Shown here piece after piece: positions 28,254 to 36,831 of a stretch of 64,000 nucleotides of DNA. The translations under genes and the position numbers were made by a program. The DNA is from DASQEH01 sp963765725 (GTDB lineage Bacteria > Actinomycetota > Actinomycetes > Propionibacteriales > Nocardioidaceae). The stretch lies in contig CAVXXI010000001.1 of NCBI GenBank assembly GCA_963765725.1, positions 1,096,902-1,160,901 of the forward strand, given 5' to 3'. The notes below the pieces were generated by a model. The model was not told the origin of the DNA. It made no database searches and saw nothing but the letters and a program-made list of their open reading frames with translations. Within the stretch, counting starts at the first letter, position 1. Each line of letters begins with the position of its first letter.

Positions 28254-28338
28254 CTCCTGTAAGTAGTACCTACACTGCTGGTGGGATCCGTGAGGCTGTG
28301 GGGCCGGCGACGGCCTCGACCGGGCCTTGCTGCCCGGG

Positions 28339-28785
28339 TCAGCTCTTCTTCAACGCCTCGGCGAACATCACGAGGATGCCGGACGGCCCGCGGACATAGG
28401 TGAGCTTGTACACGTCCCGATAGGTCGCCACGGCGCGCAGCGGGCGGCAGCCGTGCCTCGCAGCGATCTCCAGGGTCTCGTCGATGTCGTCGACCGAGAA
28501 TGCCACGCGATGCATCCCGATGTCGTTGGGCCGGGTGGGTTCCGTCTCGATCGCGTCCGGGTGGATGTACTCGAAGAGCTCGAGGTGACCGCTGCCGTCC
28601 GGCGTCTGGAGCATGGCGACCTTGGCGTGGTTGCCGTCGAGTCCGACCGCGGTGTCGGTCCACTCTCCACTCACCGTGTCCCGGCCGACGACGGTGAGCC
28701 CGAGGTCGGTGAAAAAGGCGATCGTCGCTTCGAGGTCGCGGACGGCGATCCCGACGTTCTCCAAGGTGATGGGCATGGATGGCAC
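28339..28785 (-). CDS. VOC family protein (glyoxalase/methylmalonyl-CoA epimerase-like)
   Basis: 148 aa, two betaalphabetabetabeta modules: ITLENVGIAVRDLEATIAFFTDLGLTVVG and MHRVAFSVDDIDETLEIAARHG, closing with a metal-ligand Glu region (VRGPSGILVMFAEAL). Metal-dependent VOC proteins include glyoxalases, epimerases and dioxygenases, so the reaction is unknown. TAGCGT lies 7 nt upstream of the ATG, indicating a leaderless transcript. Confidence 0.82.
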   Translation of the reverse strand: MPSMPITLENVGIAVRDLEATIAFFTDLGLTVVGRDTVSGEWTDTAVGLDGNHAKVAMLQTPDGSGHLELFEYIHPDAIETEPTRPNDIGMHRVAFSVDDIDETLEIAARHGCRPLRAVATYRDVYKLTYVRGPSGILVMFAEALKKS

Positions 28786-28801
28786 GCTACCGGCGTGAGG
28801 C

Positions 28802-30154
28802 TCAGCCCTGGTCCTGGGCCGCGAGGAGCCTCTGCGCGAGCGGTTCGAGAGCAGCGGTCAGCTCGTCGAGCTCCGCTGTGTCGAGGGCCTCGTACGGTAC
28901 GGCGGCGAGCTCGTCGGTCAGCGTCTCGACGCGGTCCTTGACCTCCCGCCCGGCCGCGGTGAACGTGCTCTCGTCCTCGACGAGCCCCCGATCCTTCATC
29001 GTGTCGATCAGGTCGGTCAGCAGCGAGGACCGGAGATGGTGGATCCGGCCGAACGTCGGAGCCGGGATCCCCAGGTCGAGGGCGAGCAGGACGTGGGCTT
29101 CGAGGCCGCCGATGCCCTCAGCCATGAGGGCGGCGACGTGCCCGTCGCCTCGGTGCTCGCGCAGCAGTGAGGCGGCGTGGAAGAGGCGGGCCACCGGCTC
29201 GTCTGGGAGGGGAAGCGCCCGGAGCGCGGCGTACATGGGTCGGCCTTCGAGGGGGGCGCTGGTCGCTGCCTTGGTGAGCAGCTCGACGGCCCGCGTGAAG
29301 TCCGGCGTGTCGACGAGGTCGCCGAGGACCCGGTGCAGCGCGTTGACGCAGCCCTCCTGGCGGGCGGCGATCGCGGCCTCCGGTGTGGTCGTGCTCCAGA
29401 CCTTTGGGATGTGGCGGGCCACCTCACCGGGGCCGAAGTTGTAGAAGAGCGCGTGGACGACGCCGGCCGGCACGGAGGCGCCGAGTGGGGCAGCCCGGCC
29501 GGCGAAGTAGGTGTCCCAGTAGTTGGTGAACCCCAGGGCGAACATCGACTCGTTGGGTTCGTCCGCCGCGTAGGGGATGACCCCGATCGGCTCGACGAGG
29601 TCGAACATCCGGCGAGCCAGCCGGCTCGCGGAGCTCAACGCGCGTGGCCCGTTTTCGTCGACCCGCTCGTGCCCCCGGGGGTCGGGGGAGGCATTGTCGG
29701 TATGAGGGTGCGGTTGCGGGCCCGCCACCTTTGGCGGCGACTGCTCTGGGAAGTCAGCAGCTGTCATGCCGTCGGAATGAGCCGGGGGCCACTGGACGAG
29801 CTCGATCCGATAGCCGTCGGGGTCGGTCAGCCAGGTCGTCCAGAAGTCCCCGGAGCCGTTCGGCGAGATCGGCTGCTCCGCTTCGATGCCGAGCGCTGCA
29901 ATGCGAGCGACCGTATCGTGCAGGGCCTCCACCTGGATGACGAGGTGGTTGAGGCCCACCGGAGTGATGGTCCCCCCAGCGGGATCGTGGACGAGCTCGA
30001 GGCTGACGAACGGGTCCCCCGGCAGCTTCAGCATGGTCAGGCTGCCGAAGGCTGTCTCGGGCACCGTGCCGACGATGTCGTACCCGAGGTTCTGGTAGAA
30101 CTCGAGCGAGCGACCGAGGTCCTCCACGCGGAGCCCGACGTGCAGCGTCCTCAT
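28802..30154 (-). CDS. Fusion: N-terminal VOC/glyoxalase domain + C-terminal SCO6745-like winged-helix domain
   Basis: 450 aa. Residues 1-125 are a complete VOC protein (LHVGLRVEDLGRSLEFYQNLGYD, then GLNHLVIQVEALH, ending YRIELVQWPPAHSDGMTA, where stand-alone homologues stop). After a Pro/His-rich linker, residues 175-450 form an SCO6745-type protein (ARRMFDLVEPIGV, NYWDTYFAGRAAPLGAVP-like region, EAHVLLALDLGI, GREVKDRVETLTDEL). The two are normally separate genes. A lost stop codon could also produce the fusion. The start overlaps the DHFR-like gene's stop (TGATG). Confidence 0.78.
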   Translation of the reverse strand: MRTLHVGLRVEDLGRSLEFYQNLGYDIVGTVPETAFGSLTMLKLPGDPFVSLELVHDPAGGTITPVGLNHLVIQVEALHDTVARIAALGIEAEQPISPNGSGDFWTTWLTDPDGYRIELVQWPPAHSDGMTAADFPEQSPPKVAGPQPHPHTDNASPDPRGHERVDENGPRALSSASRLARRMFDLVEPIGVIPYAADEPNESMFALGFTNYWDTYFAGRAAPLGASVPAGVVHALFYNFGPGEVARHIPKVWSTTTPEAAIAARQEGCVNALHRVLGDLVDTPDFTRAVELLTKAATSAPLEGRPMYAALRALPLPDEPVARLFHAASLLREHRGDGHVAALMAEGIGGLEAHVLLALDLGIPAPTFGRIHHLRSSLLTDLIDTMKDRGLVEDESTFTAAGREVKDRVETLTDELAAVPYEALDTAELDELTAALEPLAQRLLAAQDQG

Positions 30155-30783
30155 CAGTCCCGCTCCTGCGACGACTGCGCCGATTGATCCGCCACAGGGA
30201 ACACCAAGTGGGTGACGCGATCACCCTGGACGCATGTGGTCGGGTCACCCAGAGGCGCATCGTCGGTCTTCATCGCCCCGAAGAAGGGGCGTCCTTGGCC
30301 CATGACCACGGGCACCAGGTCGACAGCGACTTCGTCGAGCAGACCGAGCTCGAGGCACTGCCGCGCAATGGTGCCGGCCGTCACGCCTACGGTGCCTTCG
30401 CCGGCGATTTCCTGGGCCTTCGCAACCCCGGCCTCCACGCCGTCGGTCACGAAGGAGAACGGAGCGTTCGGGTGAGCCTCGATCCAGTCTGTCGGAACCC
30501 GGTGGGTCACCACCACCACAGGCACCCCGATCGTATGCATCCCACCCCATCCGTCGGTGAAGTCGAACAGGGTGCGCCCACACACCAGCGCACCCAGCCC
30601 GTCCACCCACGTCCGCCAGTGCTCGGCGCTGGCCCGGCTCATGTGGAAGGTGATGCGGTCGTCGACGGTACGGACCTCGACCTCGCCGTTCTGCAACCAG
30701 TCGAAGAGCCGACCGATCGTGTTGTCCTTCTTGGCGATGTAACCATCCACAGACATCGACGCGTTGGCGATGACCTTTCCCAT
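30154..30783 (-). CDS. Dihydrofolate reductase family protein (RibD C-terminal-like)
   Basis: 209 aa from the ATG at 30781-30783, with an AAGGAG Shine-Dalgarno. VIANASMSVDGYIA is the standard start of the RibD_C/DHFR-like family, and LVCGRTLFD, VVVVTHRVP and VGVTAGTIARQCLELGLLDE are the NADPH-binding parts. Such small actinobacterial reductases act on unknown ketones or pterins; it is not the housekeeping DHFR. It is translationally coupled to the downstream VOC fusion gene. Confidence 0.88.
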   Translation of the reverse strand: MGKVIANASMSVDGYIAKKDNTIGRLFDWLQNGEVEVRTVDDRITFHMSRASAEHWRTWVDGLGALVCGRTLFDFTDGWGGMHTIGVPVVVVTHRVPTDWIEAHPNAPFSFVTDGVEAGVAKAQEIAGEGTVGVTAGTIARQCLELGLLDEVAVDLVPVVMGQGRPFFGAMKTDDAPLGDPTTCVQGDRVTHLVFPVADQSAQSSQERD

Positions 30784-30877
30784 GGTGTGCTCCTTCGGTC
30801 CAAGATCAGGGTCCTGGTATCGACCGGTGAGGTGCGGCGAAGTCATCGCATCCTGACGATCGTCATGGTCGGTGAGC

Positions 30878-32284
30878 CTAGATCCGGCGAGATGGCGATT
30901 CCGCTCGGGTGCTGGAGGTTGCAGGCAACCGGGTGGAGGCGAACAGTGCCGCAAGCAGCAGCGCGCACGTCGCACTGAATCCGATCAGGAGCCCGTCTTG
31001 CAGACCCACGCTTCGGGAGGCCGCCGCGTTGACCGCTATACCGACGAGAGCCGGGCCGAACCCGGACCCGAGGACATCTCCGAGTTGGTACTGAGCCAGC
31101 GTCGTGACCTCGTCGCCGGTAGCGGCCACGTCAGTGGCCAGGACCCCGATCGCCGGGTAGGTCATGCCCATGCCGAGCCCGGACACGCCCCACGCCACGT
31201 AGACGACGATCGCTGCGCCACTCGCCACACCTGCAACGACACCGCCGACGCCGACGAGCATCAGCGCCTCACCGAAGCTCGCGATCCTTGCCATCGGCCA
31301 GCGGTTCGCCAACCGGGACTGTGCCCACGTTCCGACAGTCCAGGCCAGGACGCCGCAGGTCACCACAATGCTGGCAACGGGAAGTGTCAGCCCGACGACG
31401 CGCGTGAGGTAGGCGGGCAGGAACCCCTCCACCGAGAAGAATGCGGCGTTCGCCAAGAACCCGGACGCGATGACAGCCGGAAGTCCCCGGCGAGCCGTGA
31501 ACGTGCCCCTCGGGAGGATGCGGGTCAACGCCGCAACCGATGCGACCGCCATCGGGAGGACCAGCAGCACAGCCCATCGTCCAGGGGCGGTGAGCGCAGC
31601 CAGCACGGCGAGCGTGCTCACGGCGAAGACCACCAGCACGGACGTCCTGGCTGGGTTGACGTCGCTCGACGGTTCATTGCGTCGGTCCTGTTCGAGCGAC
31701 GGGTGCAGCATCCACACCGCGGGTACGACGAGCGGAAGGATGAGCGCGAACGCCCAGCGCCATCCGAGCGTGGTTGCGACCAACCCCCCGTACGCAGGAC
31801 CGACCAGACCAGGGATCGCCCATGCCACCGCCAGCGCTGCGTACATCCGCGGCCGCAGACGGAGCGGGTACCGCCGTGTGAAGACCGCCAGCAGCAGCGC
31901 GTACTGCGCGCCGGAACCGGCACCCTGGACGACGAGTCCGGACACGAAGGTCCATGGTTCGGGAGCCGAGATCACCAAGAGACTGCCCACAACGAACGCA
32001 CCGACGCTCGCGTAGAACGCACCCCGCAGCCCCCACCACTGCACCAGACGCGGCGTGAACGGCAGGACGACAACGGTGGCCACCTGCGGTGCGCTCAGCG
32101 CCGCGCCGTACAGCCGCACCCCGCCGAGATCGGAGACCACCGCAGGCAGCACCGCGACCGTGACCAGTACCTGAACCGCAACCAGGCTCTCCATCAGGAG
32201 CAGGCCGGCCGTGGTCCGCGCCAGGCCACTCACGACCAACTCCCGCCAAGCGGGGATCGCAGACTCACCCTCCGCCGCGGCCAC
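30878..32284 (-). CDS. MFS transporter
   Basis: 468 aa with 12-14 hydrophobic helices. The start VVSGLARTTAGLLLMESLVAVQVLVTVAVLP and the loop RYPLRLRPRMYAALAVAWAIPGLVGPAYGG (motif C-like, typical of drug/proton antiporters) place it with efflux MFS proteins. Substrate unknown. GTG start with TACGGT just upstream. It lies 95 bp ahead of the DHFR-like gene in the same direction. Confidence 0.88.
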   Translation of the reverse strand: MAAAEGESAIPAWRELVVSGLARTTAGLLLMESLVAVQVLVTVAVLPAVVSDLGGVRLYGAALSAPQVATVVVLPFTPRLVQWWGLRGAFYASVGAFVVGSLLVISAPEPWTFVSGLVVQGAGSGAQYALLLAVFTRRYPLRLRPRMYAALAVAWAIPGLVGPAYGGLVATTLGWRWAFALILPLVVPAVWMLHPSLEQDRRNEPSSDVNPARTSVLVVFAVSTLAVLAALTAPGRWAVLLVLPMAVASVAALTRILPRGTFTARRGLPAVIASGFLANAAFFSVEGFLPAYLTRVVGLTLPVASIVVTCGVLAWTVGTWAQSRLANRWPMARIASFGEALMLVGVGGVVAGVASGAAIVVYVAWGVSGLGMGMTYPAIGVLATDVAATGDEVTTLAQYQLGDVLGSGFGPALVGIAVNAAASRSVGLQDGLLIGFSATCALLLAALFASTRLPATSSTRAESPSRRI

Positions 32285-32383
32285 GCCTGACCGTACCTAC
32301 TCCGGGCGGAGGTGGCCTCGTCAAAGCGACACGACGCACCCGACAGCGGCGTGAAGGCAGCCGCCGCGGGGAACAGGACTGGC

Positions 32384-32767
32384 ATGGCCCTACGTACGAA
32401 CAAGACCTGGTTCGGCGTCGTCCTGGACGGACCGGACGCCCGCGAGCTCGCGCACTTCTACCAGCGGTTGCTGGGCTGGACGATCTTCAACGAGTCGGAC
32501 GGCTGGGTGGACCTCGCGCCGTCAGAGGATGCGGGCTACAACCTCGCCTTCGCCACCGAGAAGAACTACGCCCGGCCGGTCTGGCCCACCGTGGAGGGCC
32601 AGCCACAGATGTCGATGCACCTCGACATCGAGGTCGACGACCTCGCGCAGGCGGTGGCGCACGCCGTCGCGGTTGGCGCCGAGCAGGCGGAGTACCAGCC
32701 GCAGCAGAACGTCCGGGTAATGCTCGACCCGGCCGGACACCCGTTCTGCCTGTACAACAACGACTGA
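32384..32767 (+). CDS. VOC family protein
   Basis: 127 aa from ATG 32384. It has the short VOC type: WFGVVLDGPDARELAHFYQRLLGW, then MSMHLDIEVDDLAQAVAHAVAVGA, and ends VMLDPAGHPFCLYN. This glyoxalase-like subgroup is abundant in actinobacteria and often lacks activity data. The open frame extends 24 codons upstream, but family start and GGCATGG context favour this ATG. Confidence 0.83.
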   Translation: MALRTNKTWFGVVLDGPDARELAHFYQRLLGWTIFNESDGWVDLAPSEDAGYNLAFATEKNYARPVWPTVEGQPQMSMHLDIEVDDLAQAVAHAVAVGAEQAEYQPQQNVRVMLDPAGHPFCLYNND

Positions 32768-32900
32768 CCGGGCACGCCGCCGAACCGCAGACGACAATCC
32801 GGCCCGACCGATCGGGCAGATCCGGGCGCCCGGTGGCAGCGGAACGACGCGTGTGGCTGCGGGACGGCGGGCTCGAGAGCGGGTGCCCTACGCTCGCTGC

Positions 32901-34256
32901 ATGCATGGATCGGGAGTGGACCCGGCTCGGGTGGCAGTGCTCAAGGAGCGCGAGGACGCCGCGTTCGTGCGGGAGCGTCCGCGCAGCCAGGAGCTGTGGG
33001 CCGCCGGCCGGGCAGTGATGCCGAACGGCGTACCGATGAGCTGGCTGCGTACGTCGTACGACCATCCTCCGCTGTTCATCGAGTCGGCCGCGGGGTCCCG
33101 CCTGCGCGACGTCGACGGCCTTGAGTACTCCGACTTCAACATCGCCGACATGTCCATGTTCACCGGCTACGGCCCGCCTGCTGTTGTCGACGCGGTGGGC
33201 CGGCAGGTCGCGCTGGGATCGCAGTACCTGCTGCCGACCGAGGACGCCATCTGGGTAGCGGGCGAGCTGGCGCGGCGGTATGGCCTCCCGCTCTGGCAGT
33301 TCACGCTGGCGGCGACAAGCGCCAACACCGAGGTCATCCGGATCGCCCGGTCGTCGAGCGGCCGCGAGAAGGTGCTGTTCTTCGACGGCAAGTACCACGG
33401 CCACTTCGACGACGTCCTGGTCGAGATCGAAAACGGCAGCCTGGTTCCGGAAGAGGACGGCCTGCCGCATGACGTCACGACCCGCACGCTCGTCGTCCCC
33501 TTCAACGACCTCGACGTCCTGGAGCGCGTGCTCTCGTCCCGTGAAGTGGCAGTGGTGATCACCGAGCCGGCACTCACCAACAACGTGGGCCTGTTGATGC
33601 CGGACGACGGATTCCACGACGGCCTGCGTGAGGTGACCCGGCGTACGGGCACGATGCTGGCCTACGACGAGACCCATACCCAGGTCGTCGGTCCCGGCGG
33701 GCTGACCCGGCGGTGGGGCCTGGCGCCCGACTTCGTGACCGTCGGGAAGTCGATCGCCGCAGGCATCCCGCTGGGTGCGTACGGGATGACGGAGGAGGCC
33801 GCCGCCGCGCTGCAGCGCCCCCTCGGTCGCGACGACGCCGCGCCACAGGTGGCAGTCGGCGGCACACTGTTCGGCAACCCCGTCTCGATGGCCGCCGCGC
33901 GGGCGACCATGAGCAAGGTGTTGACCGACGACGCCTACGCACACACCCAGCGCCTCGGCGCTCGACTCGCCGACGGACTGTCGAAGGTCGTCGCCGCGTC
34001 GGGGGTGGAGTGGACGACCCACCGGTTCTGGCCACGCAGCGGGTTGTCTTTCAGCCCGGCGATGCCGCGGACGGCCACCGAGGCATTGGAGAGCTTCGAC
34101 GTGCCGCTGCGCAGGCTGCTGCGGGTCTACCTTGCGAACCGGGGCGTGTGGGACGCCATTGTCGGCGCCGGCCCGACCTGCTCGGTCGCCGCGACAGATG
34201 AGGACGTCGACGCCTACGTCGCCGCCTTCACCGACCTCATGGCGGAGCTGGTCTGA
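32901..34256 (+). CDS. Class-III aminotransferase, glutamate-1-semialdehyde aminomutase-like
   Basis: 451 aa, fold-type I PLP enzyme. Features: RDVDGLEYSDFNIADMSMFTGY, the PLP-phosphate site AATSANTEVIRIAR, GKYHGHFDD, the PLP-Asp motif AYDETHTQVVGPGG, and the PLP lysine in PDFVTVGKSIAAGIPLGAYG. It resembles glutamate-1-semialdehyde 2,1-aminomutases and related transaminases. No haem genes are nearby, so a catabolic or secondary role is more likely. TACGCT 6 nt before ATG 32901 supports the start. A MocR regulator follows in convergent orientation. Confidence 0.87.
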   Translation: MHGSGVDPARVAVLKEREDAAFVRERPRSQELWAAGRAVMPNGVPMSWLRTSYDHPPLFIESAAGSRLRDVDGLEYSDFNIADMSMFTGYGPPAVVDAVGRQVALGSQYLLPTEDAIWVAGELARRYGLPLWQFTLAATSANTEVIRIARSSSGREKVLFFDGKYHGHFDDVLVEIENGSLVPEEDGLPHDVTTRTLVVPFNDLDVLERVLSSREVAVVITEPALTNNVGLLMPDDGFHDGLREVTRRTGTMLAYDETHTQVVGPGGLTRRWGLAPDFVTVGKSIAAGIPLGAYGMTEEAAAALQRPLGRDDAAPQVAVGGTLFGNPVSMAAARATMSKVLTDDAYAHTQRLGARLADGLSKVVAASGVEWTTHRFWPRSGLSFSPAMPRTATEALESFDVPLRRLLRVYLANRGVWDAIVGAGPTCSVAATDEDVDAYVAAFTDLMAELV

Positions 34257-34333
34257 ACCGCGTGGAGCGACGCGCCCCCTGTGGGGAAGCGATATCCCCT
34301 GCTCGGTCGGCGTCGACGCCCGGCGGTCCGGCG

Positions 34334-35779
34334 CTAAGGACGCACACCTGGCAAGAGCTCCCCGAGCACCTCGACGCCGCGCAGGATCCGTTCCTCGTTG
34401 ACGTTCCCGAAGCCGAGTACCAGGGCCGCACGGACATCCGCCTCGCCCACCCTCGGCGCATCGACCCGGTAGCGCGACAGTCCGTACACGCGGACGCCGC
34501 GACGCAGGGCTGAGTGCACGACCTCGTCCTCCGCCACGCCCGCCGGCAGCTCGAGGAGTGCGTGGCATCCGGCCTCGAGACCGACCAGGCGCAGGCCCGG
34601 GGCGTGCTCCGTCACGGCGCTGGCCAGGGTGTCGCGGCGCCGCCGGTAGATGTCCTTCATCCGCCGTACGTGCCGGTCGTAGCGCCCCGACTCCATCAAG
34701 GTGGCGAGCGCCAGTTGGTCGAGCGCGGGGGCTCCCCGGCTGGTCAGGAGCTTCTCCCGGACCACCGGACCCGCCAAGGGCGGCGGCACCAGGAGCCAGC
34801 CGAGGCGGATCCCAGGGGCCAGGGTCTTGCTCAGCGAGCCCAGGGCCACCACCCGGTCGGGGGCGAGTCCCTGCAGGGAGCCCACGGGTTGGCGGTCATA
34901 GCGGAACTCGGCGTCGTAGTCGTCCTCCAGGATGGTCCCGTCGACGTCGCCCGCCCATGCGACCAGGGCATGGCGCCGCTCGGGAGCGAGCACCACCCCG
35001 GTCGGGCACTGGTGTGCCGGGGTAACGACGACGGCCCGGGCACCGGATCGACGGAGTGCGTCGACGTCGAGGCCGCCACCGCCGACGGGCACGGCGACCG
35101 GGTGCATACCCGCGCGCCGAACCAGCTCGTCGTGCTCGCGGGGCCCGGGATCCTCGAGGGCGACCCGCTCGATGCCTGAGCGCGCGAGGGCGGCGAGGGT
35201 CAGCACGAGTCCCTGGCGGAAGCCGCTGACGATGACCGCGTGTTCCGCGTCGGCGGTGCCGGCGCGGACGCGGCGGTGGTACGCCGCCACCACCTGCCGC
35301 AGTCTCAGGGAGCCGGCATCCCTTTCGTCGCCCATCACGCTGCTCGGTGCGGTGCGTGCGGCCTCGTGCAGCGCCCACAGCCAGTCGGGCAGCGGCGCGG
35401 ACATCAGATCGGGCACGCCGTACTCGAAGTCGATCTCGACCCGGTGGTCCGGGGTCGCGGACTCGCTGATGGTTCCAGCAGGTCGCGACAGCGCGGGCGG
35501 CTCGCGCACCCCGGCGGCCACCCGTGTGCCCGAGCCTGCCGACCCGACCAGGTAGCCCTCGGCGACGAGCTGCTCGTAACAGGCCACCACCATGCCCCGG
35601 GAGACCCGGAGCTCCTCGGAGAGTCGGCGCGAGGACGGCAGCCGCTCCCCCGCGCGCAGCCGACCGCCGCGCACCGCTGCACGCAGCTGCTCCTGGAGCT
35701 GGTGTCCGAGGGGCGTTGCGTCGGCGCGGTCCAAGGTGATGAGCAGCGCCGGCCCCTCCCCTGACCAGGTGACGCTCAT
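34334..35779 (-). CDS. MocR/PdxR-type regulator (GntR HTH + aminotransferase-like domain)
   Basis: 481 aa. The N-terminal winged helix has LGHQLQEQLRAAVRGGRLRAGERLPSSRRLSEELRVSRG. The C-terminal fold-type I aminotransferase-like domain has the PLP lysine in ALGSLSKTLAPGIRLGWLL and ILEDDYDAEFRYD. Such regulators sense PLP or amino compounds. The start at ATG 35779 is taken from the HTH boundary. It is divergent from an EamA exporter gene, the usual target arrangement for this family, and convergent with the class-III aminotransferase. Confidence 0.9.
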   Translation of the reverse strand: MSVTWSGEGPALLITLDRADATPLGHQLQEQLRAAVRGGRLRAGERLPSSRRLSEELRVSRGMVVACYEQLVAEGYLVGSAGSGTRVAAGVREPPALSRPAGTISESATPDHRVEIDFEYGVPDLMSAPLPDWLWALHEAARTAPSSVMGDERDAGSLRLRQVVAAYHRRVRAGTADAEHAVIVSGFRQGLVLTLAALARSGIERVALEDPGPREHDELVRRAGMHPVAVPVGGGGLDVDALRRSGARAVVVTPAHQCPTGVVLAPERRHALVAWAGDVDGTILEDDYDAEFRYDRQPVGSLQGLAPDRVVALGSLSKTLAPGIRLGWLLVPPPLAGPVVREKLLTSRGAPALDQLALATLMESGRYDRHVRRMKDIYRRRRDTLASAVTEHAPGLRLVGLEAGCHALLELPAGVAEDEVVHSALRRGVRVYGLSRYRVDAPRVGEADVRAALVLGFGNVNEERILRGVEVLGELLPGVRP

Positions 35780-35805
35780 CCGACCCGCCACCGGAAGTGG
35801 TCCCA

Positions 35806-35820
35806 TCCGGCCATGCCGGA
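35806..35820. promoter_or_regulatory. Candidate operator palindrome between MocR and EamA genes
   Basis: TCCGGC-CAT-GCCGGA is a perfect 6-3-6 palindrome 27 bp upstream of the MocR start. Further toward the EamA start, TGGACC occurs twice (around 35836 and 35857), a possible pair of direct half-sites. Binding by the MocR protein is inference. Confidence 0.4.
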
Positions 35821-35862
35821 TTGGATCTTCAGGGTGGACCGTACCCGGCCCACGATGGACCC

Positions 35863-36711
35863 ATGAGCATCGGAATCGTCTTGGCCCTGGTGGCCGCACT
35901 CGGCTACGGGGCATCCGACTTCGTCGGGGGTCTCACTGCGCGCCGCGTCTCCCCGTGGGCCGTGGCCATCGCGGGTCAGCTCGCGGGAGCGTTCGCGATG
36001 CTGGCGGTCGGCGAGTCCCTGCCGGGCCACGCCAGGCCCGCCGACTTCGCGTGGGCGGTGGTCGCCGGTCTGGGCAGCGCGGCCGGCACCGTCTTCTTGT
36101 ACCGCGGCCTCGCGCGGGGCCGGATGGGCGTGGTTGCCCCGGTGTCCGGCGTCGGCGCCGCATTGGTACCGGTGTTCGTCGGCGTCGCGCTGGGCGAACG
36201 CCTCGGCACTCTTACGTGGGTCGGCGTCCTGGCGGCCCTGCCGGGCATCTACTTCGTCTCCCGCGAGGTCGCGGACGTGCCAGGACGGGCGTGGGGCGGG
36301 ATCGCCGACGGGGCGCTGGCCGGCCTCGGGTTCGGTCTGTTGTTCGCGGCGCTCGGCCAGGTGCCGGAGTCCGCCGGCGTCCTGCCACTGGCCGCCAACC
36401 AGGGCATGGGGGCGGTGTTCACCTTGGTGGCCGCCGGGCTGCTGCGGCAACCGTGGACTCCCCGCGGTCCTGCCGAGCGCCGCGCGGCCGGCTGGGGTGG
36501 CGTCGGCGGGCTGCTCGGTACGGGCGGCACGGCGGCGTTCCTCCTGGCCAGCCACAGCGCCGACCTGGCCGTGACCGGCGTCCTCGCCTCGCTCTACCCG
36601 GCCGTGACCGTGCTTCTCGCCGCAACGGTGCTGCGCGAGCCGTTCCGGCTCAGCCAAGGCATGGGTCTGCTGGTGTGCGGCGCGTCGGTGGCGCTGGTCG
36701 CCATGGGCTGA
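35863..36711 (+). CDS. EamA/DMT family transporter
   Basis: 282 aa with ten hydrophobic segments in two EamA repeats (SIGIVLALVAALGYGASDFVGGL; GGIADGALAGLGFGLLFAAL). It ends in the typical LREPFRLSQGMGLLVCGASVALVAMG. It exports metabolites such as amino acids or amines. The divergent MocR gene suggests that its substrate or a PLP-linked amine induces it. Start ATG 35863 has CACGAT 6 nt upstream. Confidence 0.88.
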   Translation: MSIGIVLALVAALGYGASDFVGGLTARRVSPWAVAIAGQLAGAFAMLAVGESLPGHARPADFAWAVVAGLGSAAGTVFLYRGLARGRMGVVAPVSGVGAALVPVFVGVALGERLGTLTWVGVLAALPGIYFVSREVADVPGRAWGGIADGALAGLGFGLLFAALGQVPESAGVLPLAANQGMGAVFTLVAAGLLRQPWTPRGPAERRAAGWGGVGGLLGTGGTAAFLLASHSADLAVTGVLASLYPAVTVLLAATVLREPFRLSQGMGLLVCGASVALVAMG

Positions 36712-36831
36712 CCGGGCGCGACATCGGGGGAACACCCGCCACATCTTCGCGCCTTGCCCCCCGGCAATCGAGCAATGAGACCCAGAACTGTCGCAGCATC
36801 CAGATAACTACTATCCGGACAGGAGATCCAG

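Noticed and set aside
32487..34568. 693-codon minus-strand frame opposite the class-III aminotransferase
   Set aside because: Antisense shadow; the plus-strand protein has every PLP-binding motif.
35797..35862. Longer EamA start upstream of ATG 35863
   Set aside because: The extra residues lie in the divergent promoter with the palindrome and are not a membrane or signal sequence.
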